DNA of 64,000 nucleotides from Thermococcus sp. (lineage in GTDB: Archaea > Methanobacteriota_B > Thermococci > Thermococcales > Thermococcaceae). Positions 48,168-56,149 of the stretch are shown here, piece by piece. The position numbers and the translations under genes were made by a program. The first letter of the stretch is position 1, and each line of letters opens with the position of its first letter. The notes below the pieces were generated by a model. It was not told the origin of the DNA and searched no databases. It worked only from the letters and a program-made list of their open reading frames with translations. The stretch is from contig JALTBN010000091.1 of NCBI GenBank assembly GCA_027075325.1, positions 1-64,000 of the forward strand, given 5' to 3'.

Positions 48168-48809
48168 GTGATAGAGTACATCAAGTACTTCGTTCTCCTC
48201 TACGGCGGGCTGTTCGCGATAACGAACCCGGTTGGAGCCGTTCCGGTGTTCCTGAGCGTTACCCATGACCTCAACTGGAACGAGAGGCGCGAGATAGCGA
48301 CGAAAACCGCCGTAACCGTGGTTGTAACCCTCATCACCTTTGCCCTCATAGGCGAGTGGATATTCAGGTTCTTCGGATCAACCACCGACGCGTTCGCCAT
48401 AGCGGGGGGCATCCTTCTCTTCAAGATGGCCATGGAGATGCTCTCGGGAAAGCTCTCAACTGTCAAGATAAGCACCGAAGAGACCGAGGAGTTCAGTGGG
48501 GAAGTGGTCACGCTGGAGGAAGTGGCAATAATACCGCTGGCAATACCACTCATCTCCGGTCCTGGTGCGATAACGACGGTGATGCTCTACATGGCCAGGA
48601 GCGGCCAGATTTCAGAGAAGCTCAATGTGATAGCGAGCATTATCGCGATAGGACTTACCGTCTGGCTTATCCTCTGCTCATCAAACAGGATCCAAGAGAG
48701 GCTTGGCAGGGTTGGAATCAAGGTCATGACGAGGATGATGGGTCTTATACTGACCTCGATGGCAGTGCAGATGATAATCAACGGTATAAAAGGAGCCTTC
48801 GGCCTCTGA
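48168..48809 (+). CDS. MarC/SnatA family membrane protein
   Basis: A 213-residue membrane protein with six hydrophobic segments and family motifs ITNPVGAVPVFLSVT at the start, and later PLAIPLISGPGAITTVMLYM. A member from Thermococcus sp. KS-1 (SnatA) was shown to carry neutral amino acids such as glycine and alanine; MarC itself was once linked to drug resistance. Start is GTG. The likely role here is neutral amino acid transport. Confidence 0.88.
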   Translation: MIEYIKYFVLLYGGLFAITNPVGAVPVFLSVTHDLNWNERREIATKTAVTVVVTLITFALIGEWIFRFFGSTTDAFAIAGGILLFKMAMEMLSGKLSTVKISTEETEEFSGEVVTLEEVAIIPLAIPLISGPGAITTVMLYMARSGQISEKLNVIASIIAIGLTVWLILCSSNRIQERLGRVGIKVMTRMMGLILTSMAVQMIINGIKGAFGL

Positions 48810-48853
48810 GGGAAAGTTTAATACGCGCAAGGACAACTGGCTCTGGTGATACC

Positions 48854-49135
48854 ATGAGGGGAGACCTGATAAGAATCTTGAGCTCTGTGGAGGAAAAGGC
48901 CAACGAGTTAAAGCTCGACGGCTACGAGCCGGATGTGGTTCTGGTCGGTAGAAAGGCATATGAGTTTATAAGGGAGCAGGTAAACGAGGAGTTCGGCGGG
49001 GAGGAAGAGGTCTTTGAGCTTTCGGGGCTCACAGTGAGGATCGTGGAAGAGCTTGAAGGAGACGCCGTTGTTATAGACAGCAAAGCCCTGGGAATGGGCC
49101 TCGGCGGGGCGAAGAGGTTTAAGGCCGTCCTATGA
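48854..49135 (+). CDS. HK97 A-domain protein (DUF1884, encapsulin family 4-like)
   Basis: The 93-residue protein has an N-terminal helix, DGYEPDVVLVGRKAYEFIRE, then a strand-rich part FELSGLTVRIVEELEGDAVVI and GMGLGGAKRF. This matches the small Thermococcales protein of P. furiosus PF0899 (structure known), which is only the A domain of the HK97-type phage capsid fold and has been grouped as family 4 encapsulins. In family 4 this gene often precedes an enzyme gene; here it is alone with its own TATA (gtttaatac) and converges on the CitG gene. ATG 48854 has ggtgatacc. Confidence 0.75.
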   Translation: MRGDLIRILSSVEEKANELKLDGYEPDVVLVGRKAYEFIREQVNEEFGGEEEVFELSGLTVRIVEELEGDAVVIDSKALGMGLGGAKRFKAVL

Positions 49136-50045
49136 CTCCCCAGACCTTTCCGTTTCTGACCTCAACCCTCAGGCCCGCAGCCACCAGAAGACTTATTGAA
49201 ACGGCGACTATGTCCGCGATGCTTCCTGGGTTCCTCAGGTCACCTTTCTCGCGCAGGAACGAGTCGAACTCTTCCAGACTTATCTCCTCCCGAAGGACCA
49301 TCTTAGCATGCTCTCTTACGGCATTGGCCTCTTTCACCCCCGCCTTCCGGACTATGAGGGTGTCCACGTTTTCTGACAGAAGATTCAAAAAGACCCTGAC
49401 AACAGCTTCCTCAAAGGGATGTTCCTTCAGTTCCTCAACCAGAAGGTCCGCGGCGGAGTAGGAGAGGCTGTAAGAGTTAATCCACTCGCAGAATACCAGC
49501 TCCCTCTCACAGCTCATCTCGGCCAGGGCCCAGAGGTTGATGCCATCGCGGAAGAGCTCCCTGAATGAGTCGTCGCTGTAAACGTCATATTTGACCCCGC
49601 TGGGAATGCCCTTTGGATTCGCTACCCTGATCGCGCGGTAGAGCTCCATCGTGTCCCTGACCGTGGACTCCCTGATGAGCATGGCCGCTTTTTCGGGCCC
49701 CTCCATAATGTTCCTGCCCATTGCGAGGCCCATCATAATCGGGATAGAGAGTGTTATCACGCCAAAGTTGGGGTTCGCATCCTGGACCTTCCTAGACTCA
49801 GAGACCGCCCTTTTAATCAGCTCACCTATGCTCGCTTCGTTTGGCATGAGAACGCCCTTCCTGACGAGCTCCCCGATCTTGACGACCTCGTAGTAGACCG
49901 GAAGGACGGCTGTGTTGCCGAAGAGGAAGTGGTAGATGCTGAGATCCCCGAAGTCAGTGAAACGGTTCACGTTGCCAGGCTTGGGGACAGTGGCTTCGAG
50001 CAGTGGACCGAGGGTGAAAGCCTTAACGATCCTCCAGCGCTCCAT
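49119..50045 (-). CDS. Triphosphoribosyl-dephospho-CoA synthase (CitG) family protein
   Basis: The 308-residue protein resembles CitG/MdcB, which makes the prosthetic-group precursor of citrate and malonate lyases from dephospho-CoA and ATP. Family parts are LLEATVPKPGNVNRF near the start, the helical core, and SESRKVQDANPNFGVI. No lyase genes are in the window, so the true role in this archaeon is uncertain. ATG 50045 follows directly after the stop of the small membrane peptide gene. A TATA box atttatataac lies about 25-35 bases upstream. Confidence 0.8.
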   Translation of the reverse strand: MERWRIVKAFTLGPLLEATVPKPGNVNRFTDFGDLSIYHFLFGNTAVLPVYYEVVKIGELVRKGVLMPNEASIGELIKRAVSESRKVQDANPNFGVITLSIPIMMGLAMGRNIMEGPEKAAMLIRESTVRDTMELYRAIRVANPKGIPSGVKYDVYSDDSFRELFRDGINLWALAEMSCERELVFCEWINSYSLSYSAADLLVEELKEHPFEEAVVRVFLNLLSENVDTLIVRKAGVKEANAVREHAKMVLREEISLEEFDSFLREKGDLRNPGSIADIVAVSISLLVAAGLRVEVRNGKVWGVIGRP

Positions 50046-50186
50046 TCACACCACCATGTAGAGCAGTGCCGATGTTATATAAATTCCCACAACTGCCTTT
50101 CGGAGGGCTTTCTGGGTATCAGGTAAGAAAGTCCTTCCACCCTCCTTCTTTGAACGCACAAGTCTCTCCCCTCCCAGCGTACTCAC
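50046..50186 (-). CDS. Small single-helix membrane peptide upstream of citG-like gene
   Basis: From GTG 50186 the frame gives 46 residues, basic first (GGERLVRSKKEGGRTFLPD) then KALRKAVVGIYITSALLYMVV, a single C-terminal helix ending in TGA that touches the ATG of the CitG-like gene. A TATA element (cttataaac on the minus strand, about 50210-50218) places the transcript start near the GTG, so it may be leaderless. Position and composition support a real coupled gene, but I do not recognise the family. Confidence 0.5.
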   Translation of the reverse strand: MSTLGGERLVRSKKEGGRTFLPDTQKALRKAVVGIYITSALLYMVV

Positions 50187-50335
50187 CCAAGAGGTAATCT
50201 TTCCCAGAGTTTATAAGCTTTCCTTTGGCCCAGTGAATGATGAGAAGCCACCGGAATTCGCTGTGGTCAGCGGTAGAACGAAGTAACCCGCTAAACCCCC
50301 CGCAAGAAAAAGCCGGTAAAAGCTGGAGGTTAAAC
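50187..50335. other. Intergenic segment with two-way TATA sequence
   Basis: The sequence gtttataagctt near 50209-50220 reads as a TATA box in both directions. On the minus strand it serves the small membrane peptide. On the plus strand it could make a short transcript starting near 50235 that contains a 17-codon GTG frame; no family match or ribosome site supports it. Nothing else is seen. Confidence 0.3.
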
Positions 50336-50683
50336 TCAGGAACCCCCTCCAACCCGCATCGCGAAGAGGCGGTAGATAAGCAGGAAGGTCAGCCCTACGA
50401 AAGCCCAGACCGAGTAGCTTATCCATTCGGAGGAGGCGTAGCCGATGTTGTAAAGCAGTAGCAGGGCATCAAGAAAGACCAGCCCCAAGGCCATGGTCGT
50501 CATGAACTCGGCAAACGCCTTCCATCCCCTCCTGCTGAACCTAAAGAGAGGCGTGAAGGCGGGCTCTTTGAGGCAGCATGTCATGACGAGGAAGAGGGGG
50601 TAAACCGTCAGCGAGAAAAGAAGGGTGCCAGCGGTCTTCGAGGCGAAGCCGTCCGGTTCTCCTGAGGCGCTGAAATGGATCAC
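50336..50683 (-). CDS. Small membrane protein
   Basis: The 115-residue protein has three to four hydrophobic segments (TAGTLLFSLTVYPLFLVMTC, FMTTMALGLVFLDALLLLYN, WISYSVWAFVGLTFLLIYRL) and a basic loop FSRRGWKAF between them. The start at GTG 50683 is not certain. It is the last gene of the PadR-SdpI run and begins about 20 bases after the SdpI stop. The family is not recognised. Confidence 0.55.
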   Translation of the reverse strand: MIHFSASGEPDGFASKTAGTLLFSLTVYPLFLVMTCCLKEPAFTPLFRFSRRGWKAFAEFMTTMALGLVFLDALLLLYNIGYASSEWISYSVWAFVGLTFLLIYRLFAMRVGGGS

Positions 50684-50704
50684 AACCCTTTCTGGCAGGT
50701 TGCT

Positions 50705-51133
50705 CTAGAGAAGAACCACGAGGACGAAATAAACGGCCATTCCGAGGAGTTGAAGGGCGAGGTATGGTTTAACGTTGAGCTCTATCTTTTCAAACGGCTT
50801 TTCCGGGACCTCCACCGATAGCTCTTCCTCTTCATAAGCCCTCTTTGCGATTCTGAATCCAAACACGGTCAGAACAAGGACGCCCGCCAGCATTGCAATG
50901 GTAAAAGTTGCTACGTCCACACCGATGGTGGACAGTCCGAGCAGGAAGACTGAAAAGAACATCATGAAAAGTCCCGCAAAGGTGTTGGTTTCCCTCCATG
51001 CCCTCTCCGACATATAAGTGTAGCCCACCCTGAAGCCTACAAGGGAGTTCCGCCTGTTTCTGAAGACAAACGTCAGCAGGCCCGCGGCCAGAAGGGTAAG
51101 GGAGATGACAATTTCAAACGCCAGTTCGCTCAT
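50705..51133 (-). CDS. SdpI-like membrane protein
   Basis: A 142-residue protein with four hydrophobic segments and the SdpI C-terminal signature NSLVGFRVGYTYMSERAWRE followed by TNTFAGLFMM. SdpI in Bacillus gives immunity to the toxin SDP and binds its regulator. The end is KPYLALQLLGMAVYFVLVV. ATG overlaps the PadR stop (ATGA). It is thus controlled with the PadR gene. Confidence 0.82.
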   Translation of the reverse strand: MSELAFEIVISLTLLAAGLLTFVFRNRRNSLVGFRVGYTYMSERAWRETNTFAGLFMMFFSVFLLGLSTIGVDVATFTIAMLAGVLVLTVFGFRIAKRAYEEEELSVEVPEKPFEKIELNVKPYLALQLLGMAVYFVLVVLL

Positions 51134-51489
51134 TCCAATCCCTCCAGTTTCTCAAGAACGGACTCAATAATTTCCACCTCATTCCTGAGCTGGGCAAGCA
51201 CGCTTCTCCCCATCTCAGTGATGGAGTAGTACTTCCTCGGTCTTCCTCCAACCTCAGCCCAGCTATCCCGGAGGAGACCGAGTTTCTTGAGGCTCTTCAG
51301 GAGGTCGTAAAGGGTTCCCTCGCTGGGAACAAGTCTTCCGGCACTCAGCCATTCCAGTCTCTTTCTTATCGCGTAACCGTGAAGCTCCCCTTCCTTCTCA
51401 AGGATTGAGAGAACTAAAAAGGAGTAGAGCCCGGAGCGGAGTTCCTTCCTGAGCTTCCTGAGTGCCTTTTCATCCCCTTTCTCAAGCAA
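51130..51489 (-). CDS. PadR family transcriptional regulator
   Basis: A 119-residue winged-helix regulator. Typical features are LRSGLYSFLVLSILEKEGEL HGYAIRKRLE and PSEGTLYDLLKSLKKLGLLR then GGRPRKYYSITEMGRSVL, followed by a short dimerisation helix. PadR proteins repress neighbouring membrane protein or efflux genes. The likely start is TTG 51489 with ggtgagc before it, since no in-frame ATG or GTG is suitable. It presumably controls the SdpI-like gene. Confidence 0.88.
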   Translation of the reverse strand: MLEKGDEKALRKLRKELRSGLYSFLVLSILEKEGELHGYAIRKRLEWLSAGRLVPSEGTLYDLLKSLKKLGLLRDSWAEVGGRPRKYYSITEMGRSVLAQLRNEVEIIESVLEKLEGLE

Positions 51490-51495
51490 CGCAGC

Positions 51496-52221
51496 TCACC
51501 AGATTACTTTCTCCTCTTCTTCTGGTTCTCCAATTCTGGCAAAGGGCAATGTGTAGGCGATTAAAGCTATGGCAATAACGGCAAAGACGACCTCCAGCCC
51601 GATGGTGAACTTCATCGCCAGTTCCTCGCTCTTTAAGGTCAAGAACCGATCGTAGGCCGCCAGTGTATCCACGAAGCCGTGAAGGAGTGCCATTGTGGAA
51701 AAGCCCTTCACACCAAAGCCGTTCTTGGTAGCGTAGGCGAGGTAAACCGTGGTTCCAATATGGAAGAGAACCGCGAAGTAGCGCTCCACCATCGAAAGAA
51801 GGGCCTGTATAACCGGGACATCGATCTTTCCCCCGGCAGCCGCAACCGCAATGATTGGAGTAACCGCAACGAAGAGAACCTCTGTAACCCCAAAGCCCAG
51901 GCCGACGAACAGGGCTGTCTTGGTGCCCTTATCTTTAACCAAGAGGTACTTGACGCCCTCCTGGACAAAGCCTGCAACGAAGCCTACCCAGAGGGCTACC
52001 CCCACCGTAAAAACCGTTCCCCGGGCAATCACATCGGCGTTGCTCCTTACGCCCGCCCCGAGGAGGGGGAGCTGCTGGATAGGGTTCTGGACAATCATGG
52101 CCAGAATAAAGGCAATCCCACCGAGAATTAGCTCGGCCCACTTCTGCCTCTTGAAGCCAAGGAAGTAAATCGTTACCCATGCCAGAAACCCACCGAGGAG
52201 CGGAAAGGGCGGGAGGTACAT
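51496..52221 (-). CDS. YhfC family intramembrane glutamic protease-like protein
   Basis: A 241-residue protein with seven to eight hydrophobic segments. The candidate active site is GFVQEGVKYLLVKDKG (Glu in helix), GLGFGVTEVLFV (Glu in helix), HIGTTVYLAYATK and LLHGFVDTLAA (His), as in YhfC/PrsW-type glutamic intramembrane proteases. ATG 52221 is used because ggaggagtgagc is upstream; GTG 52227 is the alternative. It lies just before the PadR gene and downstream of the UPF0145 gene. Confidence 0.75.
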   Translation of the reverse strand: MYLPPFPLLGGFLAWVTIYFLGFKRQKWAELILGGIAFILAMIVQNPIQQLPLLGAGVRSNADVIARGTVFTVGVALWVGFVAGFVQEGVKYLLVKDKGTKTALFVGLGFGVTEVLFVAVTPIIAVAAAGGKIDVPVIQALLSMVERYFAVLFHIGTTVYLAYATKNGFGVKGFSTMALLHGFVDTLAAYDRFLTLKSEELAMKFTIGLEVVFAVIAIALIAYTLPFARIGEPEEEEKVIW

Positions 52222-52223
52222 GC

Positions 52224-52562
52224 TCACTCCTCCTCAACGACTACCGCGGTCCCATAGGCGTAGACCTCTGCAACGCTTGAACCGACGTTTGACGTGGCGA
52301 AGCGGACGTTCACCACAGCGTTTGCCCCCATCTCCCTGGCATGAAGTGCCATCCTTTTAAGAGCCTCCTCCCTGGCCTCCGCCATCATCTGGGTGTACTC
52401 CTTCACCTCTCCGCCCTTGATGTTCCTGAGAAGGGCCATTATGTCCCTCCCTATGTGTGTGGCCTTGACTATGCCACCCCTCGCGATACCCTTGACCTCA
52501 ACGATGCGGTAGCCCGGAATAGCTTCGGTCGTTACAACCTTAACCCCTTCCACGGTCTCCAT
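52224..52562 (-). CDS. UPF0145 (YbjQ-like) protein
   Basis: The 112-residue protein starts at ATG 52562, after gggggtgaggat. It has VVTTEAIPGYRIVEVKGIAR GGIV and LHAREMGANAVVNVRFATSN, standard for the YbjQ/UPF0145 family, which forms small pentamers. Function is unknown (once named heavy-metal-binding). It is the first gene of a four-to-five gene run with YhfC, PadR, SdpI. Confidence 0.85.
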   Translation of the reverse strand: METVEGVKVVTTEAIPGYRIVEVKGIARGGIVKATHIGRDIMALLRNIKGGEVKEYTQMMAEAREEALKRMALHAREMGANAVVNVRFATSNVGSSVAEVYAYGTAVVVEEE

Positions 52563-52648
52563 ATCCTCACCCCCATACATCGGACTTCGAGGTATTGTTG
52601 GAGGCGAAGTATATAAAGCTTTTCTCCGGATAGTGACCAGGTGGTGGA

Positions 52649-53683
52649 ATGCACGAGATTCCCTTCGGTGAGATAATAGAGAAGCTCCGCGAGCTTAACG
52701 CTGAGAGGGTGCTCATTCAGACTCCTGAGGGCCTAAAGGGGGAGGCCCAGGCACTGGCAGATTTCCTTGAGGGGGAGGGGATAGAGGCAATAATAAGCGG
52801 GGACATCAACTACGGCGCCTGCGACCCGGCTGACACCGAGGCCAAACGGCTCGGCTGTGACGCATTAATACATCTCGGCCACAGCTACATGACGCTCCAC
52901 CTTGAGGTTCCAACGATATTCGTGCCCGCCTTCGCGAAGGTCGACGTCGTTCCTGCCCTTGAGCGGAACATCGACGAAATCAAGAAGCTTGGGAGAAGGA
53001 TCGCCCTCGTCACCACGGCCCAGCACATCCACCAGCTCGGGAGGGCGAAGGCTTTCCTTGAGGGGAAGGGCTTTGAGGTTCTGGTCGGGAGGGGTGACTC
53101 CCGCGTCAGCTGGCCGGGCCAGGTTTTAGGATGCAACTTCTCTGCCGCAAAGCTCGACGCAGACGGGGTTCTCTTCATCGGAGCCGGCTACTTCCACCCG
53201 ATAGGAGTTGCCGTGGCGGTTAAAAAGCCCACCCTCGCGGTCAACCCATACTCCGGCGACGCGGTCTGGATGGATAAGGAAGCCGAAATACTTATCAGGA
53301 AGCGCTGGGCGCAGATAGCGAAGGCGATGGACGCGAAGCGCTTTGGCGTAATCACGAGCACCAAGAAGGGCCAGCTCCGCCTGGCGGAGGCAAAGCGCGT
53401 GGTGAAGCTCCTAAGAGAGCATGGGAGGTACGCCAGGCTGATGGCAATGAACCACATAAGCTATCCCGCCTTGGAAGGCTTTGACTTTGACGCCTACGTC
53501 GTCGTCGCCTGTCCCCGCGTGCCGATAGACGACTACGAGAACTGGAGGAAGCCGGTTCTCACTCCGAGGGAGGTCGAGATACTGCTTGGTCTCAGGGAGG
53601 ACTACGAGTTTGACGAGATACCTGGCGTTGAGAGGAGGGAGGATGAGCCTTTGGGACTCTCCCTAAAGGGCCCCCAGATTTGA
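52649..53683 (+). CDS. dph2: Diphthamide synthase Dph2
   Basis: A non-canonical radical SAM enzyme that transfers the 3-amino-3-carboxypropyl group from SAM to the EF-2 histidine, the first step of diphthamide. Three widely separated cysteines bind the 4Fe-4S cluster: NYGACDPAD, VLGCNFSAA and VVVACPRVP. At 344 residues this is the archaeal homodimer type. The substrate EF-2 is at 39725. A tatataaag TATA box lies about 40 bases upstream. Confidence 0.94.
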   Translation: MHEIPFGEIIEKLRELNAERVLIQTPEGLKGEAQALADFLEGEGIEAIISGDINYGACDPADTEAKRLGCDALIHLGHSYMTLHLEVPTIFVPAFAKVDVVPALERNIDEIKKLGRRIALVTTAQHIHQLGRAKAFLEGKGFEVLVGRGDSRVSWPGQVLGCNFSAAKLDADGVLFIGAGYFHPIGVAVAVKKPTLAVNPYSGDAVWMDKEAEILIRKRWAQIAKAMDAKRFGVITSTKKGQLRLAEAKRVVKLLREHGRYARLMAMNHISYPALEGFDFDAYVVVACPRVPIDDYENWRKPVLTPREVEILLGLREDYEFDEIPGVERREDEPLGLSLKGPQI

Positions 53684-53752
53684 GCTGAAATATTATTTTA
53701 TGGTTTTAAATCAGGGAAAAGGGATATAAGTTCCTATTTCGAACACTCTGTG

Positions 53753-55532
53753 ATGACAACGGAGGAAAATACCAGCAAGCTGTTAAGGGAATACCTCTCC
53801 TCATGGAAGATAAGTAAGGCCGTTGAGTTAGCGCTGGGAAACGACGCCGCCCTAAGGGAGCTCTTTAAGCTCCTCCGCAGTCACGATGACGAGATGAAGC
53901 TCCGGGCTTTGATGGCCCTGGAAGATGTCCTGAAGGCTTTACCTGAGGTCAAACGGCTCTTTCTCGTGCGCGAGTTCATCGACGATCTGATAAACGCCGC
54001 CAAAAGCAACGATGATGCTGTCTCGATCCGTGCACTCAAGGTTATCGCCCGGCTTATAGAGGGAATTCCCCTGGATCCCGAGACCTTTGTAAAGCTGGGT
54101 CACGCTCTCAAGGACCTCGTTAAATCTGAGAGGGGTGAGAAAGTTCTCTTGGTGATTCCTCAAATACTCGAAAATATGCGCGTTCTGTCCCCAGACCCGC
54201 GGGTTCACGACGTTATATCGCGGCTCCTCAAATCCAAGAACCCCCGTCTTAAGGCCATGGGCCTTAGGCTCCTCCTCAACGTGAGCGTCTATACTGGGGA
54301 TCCGTCCCTTCTGAGGGAGGTCTTCTCATCAGTTAGGGACATGCTGACGGAAAAGGATGTCCCTCTGGCGGACTTTGCACTCACCATTCTCCTCGAAATA
54401 GCCAGCTATCCTCTCACCGAGGAACTCATAGACGACGTCGCGAGAACCCTGACCCTTGTGAAAAACCTTGCCCTCGGGAGAAACCCGGAGCTGAGGGAGA
54501 AGGCTCGCCTGATGGCGGAGAAGCTTGAGGAGGCGATTTACAGGTACTACAAAGGGAGGCCGGAGAAGGCTAAGGAGAAGATAAACGAACTCCTGATAGA
54601 GGAGCGCTTCTACGAGGCCATCGACCTTGCTTTAGCCGTTGGAGACACCTACGTCTTGAAGTGGCTCGCGGAAGTTCTCGAGAAGATGGGCAAGGAGACC
54701 CTCAAAATAAACGAGCGCGTTCTCCCAGGGCCGAGGTATCCGGCCCTGCCCCCCGAGAAAAAGGCCCAGAGGTATCTGAAACCGCCCTCACTGTCGCAGT
54801 TCAAAACCCCGAGAAAGAGCGCCCTCGATGTAGCACCCAAAGAACCTTCCACAGGTGGGGGCAGGCTCACCGAGGAGGAGAAGGGAGAGCTGGAGCGTGC
54901 CACTGGGTCAGGCGAAGAGGAAAAGCTCATCGAGTTATCAGGGAAGAAGCCAGAGGCGGTCTTTGAGCTTGTCCACAAACTCGAAGAGGGCGACAAGTTC
55001 GAGAGAATGGATGCCCTCCGGGCTCTCTCGAAGCCTCGCGGAGAAGCTTGACGCGACAAAAACGTTCATCCTCAAAACCGCAGTGGAACCCCTGATAAAC
55101 ATCACAAAATCCCACAACCGCTGGGCGAGGCTGAGGGCCGCCAAAACGCTCGCAAAGCTCGCCTCCAAGGCCCCCTACGGGGACGAGATAGTTGGGCATT
55201 TCCTTGAGGAGTACCTCTCCAGAGAGGGCAAAGATGTCATTCCATCCCTCGAGTTCTTCAGCTACTACTTCAGCGGTGGATGGGACGAGAAGACCGCGAG
55301 GGCAGTACTGGCGAAGCTCAACAACTACCTCAAGGGGGAGACCCTTTTTGATGCTCTCTTGGTTCTCGATGCGCTTGTATCTTCGATCTCCCCAGAAAAG
55401 CTGCACCTCCTGAAGCCCTTTGTGGAGAGACTGAAGGAGACCAAAAAGACCGCCTCCCCTGACGAGCAGAAGCTTGCCCTTAGGGTGCTTGAGGGGATAG
55501 CGGAGAAGTCCAAGGCACTCGTCACTTCTTAG
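53753..55532 (+). pseudogene. HEAT/ARM-repeat protein, split by a frameshift
   Basis: Helical-repeat protein of about 590 residues. The first part is open to TGA 55049-55051. At CC 55034-55035 one base too many breaks the frame: removing one C gives SKLAEKLDATKTFILKTAVE and the frame then runs to 55532. Repeats such as DEMKLRALMALEDVLKALPE and RWARLRAAKTLAKLASKAPY are HEAT-like. A TATA (gggatataag) at about 53721 makes ATG 53753 probably leaderless. Binding scaffold; partner unknown. The frameshift may be decay or sequence error. Confidence 0.65.
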
Positions 55533-56081
55533 ACAGTGTCTCTATCACCCTTACGGCGTCCTCCTTGGCTCTGATCCTGATGCCGGGGTCTTTCTCATCG
55601 TAGGGTATCTCGTCAATTAGGAAAACGAGCATGTTGAGCGCGTTCACGAGTCTGCCTATTATCGAGTGCAGGAAGGCCCTGAGGTGCACCTCCCCGAAAA
55701 CCTGACCGAAGACCGTTATGGAGTCAAAAACAACTATGTCCGGCTTCCATTCCACCAAATCGGTCACGAGGTAGTTCACGAAGTCCTCAAACTCCTCCTT
55801 CGGCAGGGTGAGCATGTCATAGAACCTGAAGAGACCTTTCTCCTCATCATCCTCAGGTCTATTCCCTGGTTCAGCGCGCCCTCGTAGAACTGCCCCTTGA
55901 TCTCGGCGAAGGAGACGTAGGCTCCCTTTAGGTCCCTCTTCATGTTGTTGTAAAGGACGTGGAGCATGAGGTGGGTCTTACCGATCCCAGGGTTTCCCGC
56001 TATTAAGACCGTTGAACCTCTGTTGAAGCCCCCACTCAAAGCCCTGTCGAGACTCTCTATACCGGTTGGTATGATGTCCAT
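55522..56081 (-). pseudogene. KaiC/RAD55-like ATPase, split by a frameshift
   Basis: From ATG 56081 the protein begins MDIIPTGIESLDRALSGGFN, with Walker A GNPGIGKTH. After GIDLR the frame runs off to 55776, but the coding continues in another frame as DDEEKGLFRFYDMLTLPKEE, with Walker B VFDSI and end RVIETLSKK at 55522. A single missing base near 55851-55853 explains it. Proteins of this RecA-like group include KaiC and GvpD-like regulators. It converges on the HEAT gene with an 11-base overlap and is divergent from the methyltransferase gene. Confidence 0.7.
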
Positions 56082-56149
56082 GTCACTTTCCCCTGAAGGT
56101 TTAATGCGCAAAAGGTTATAAATAATTTTTTTGAAATCCGTTCCTAGCC

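Noticed and set aside
50234..50287. 17-codon GTG frame after a plus-strand TATA sequence
   Set aside because: The TATA is two-way and already explained by the minus-strand gene; no ribosome site or recognisable peptide.
50119..50352. 77-residue minus-strand ORF overlapping the gap upstream of the CitG-like gene
   Set aside because: It spans a TATA box and the 3' end of the neighbouring gene, and the frame of the 46-residue membrane peptide has better start, promoter and coupling.
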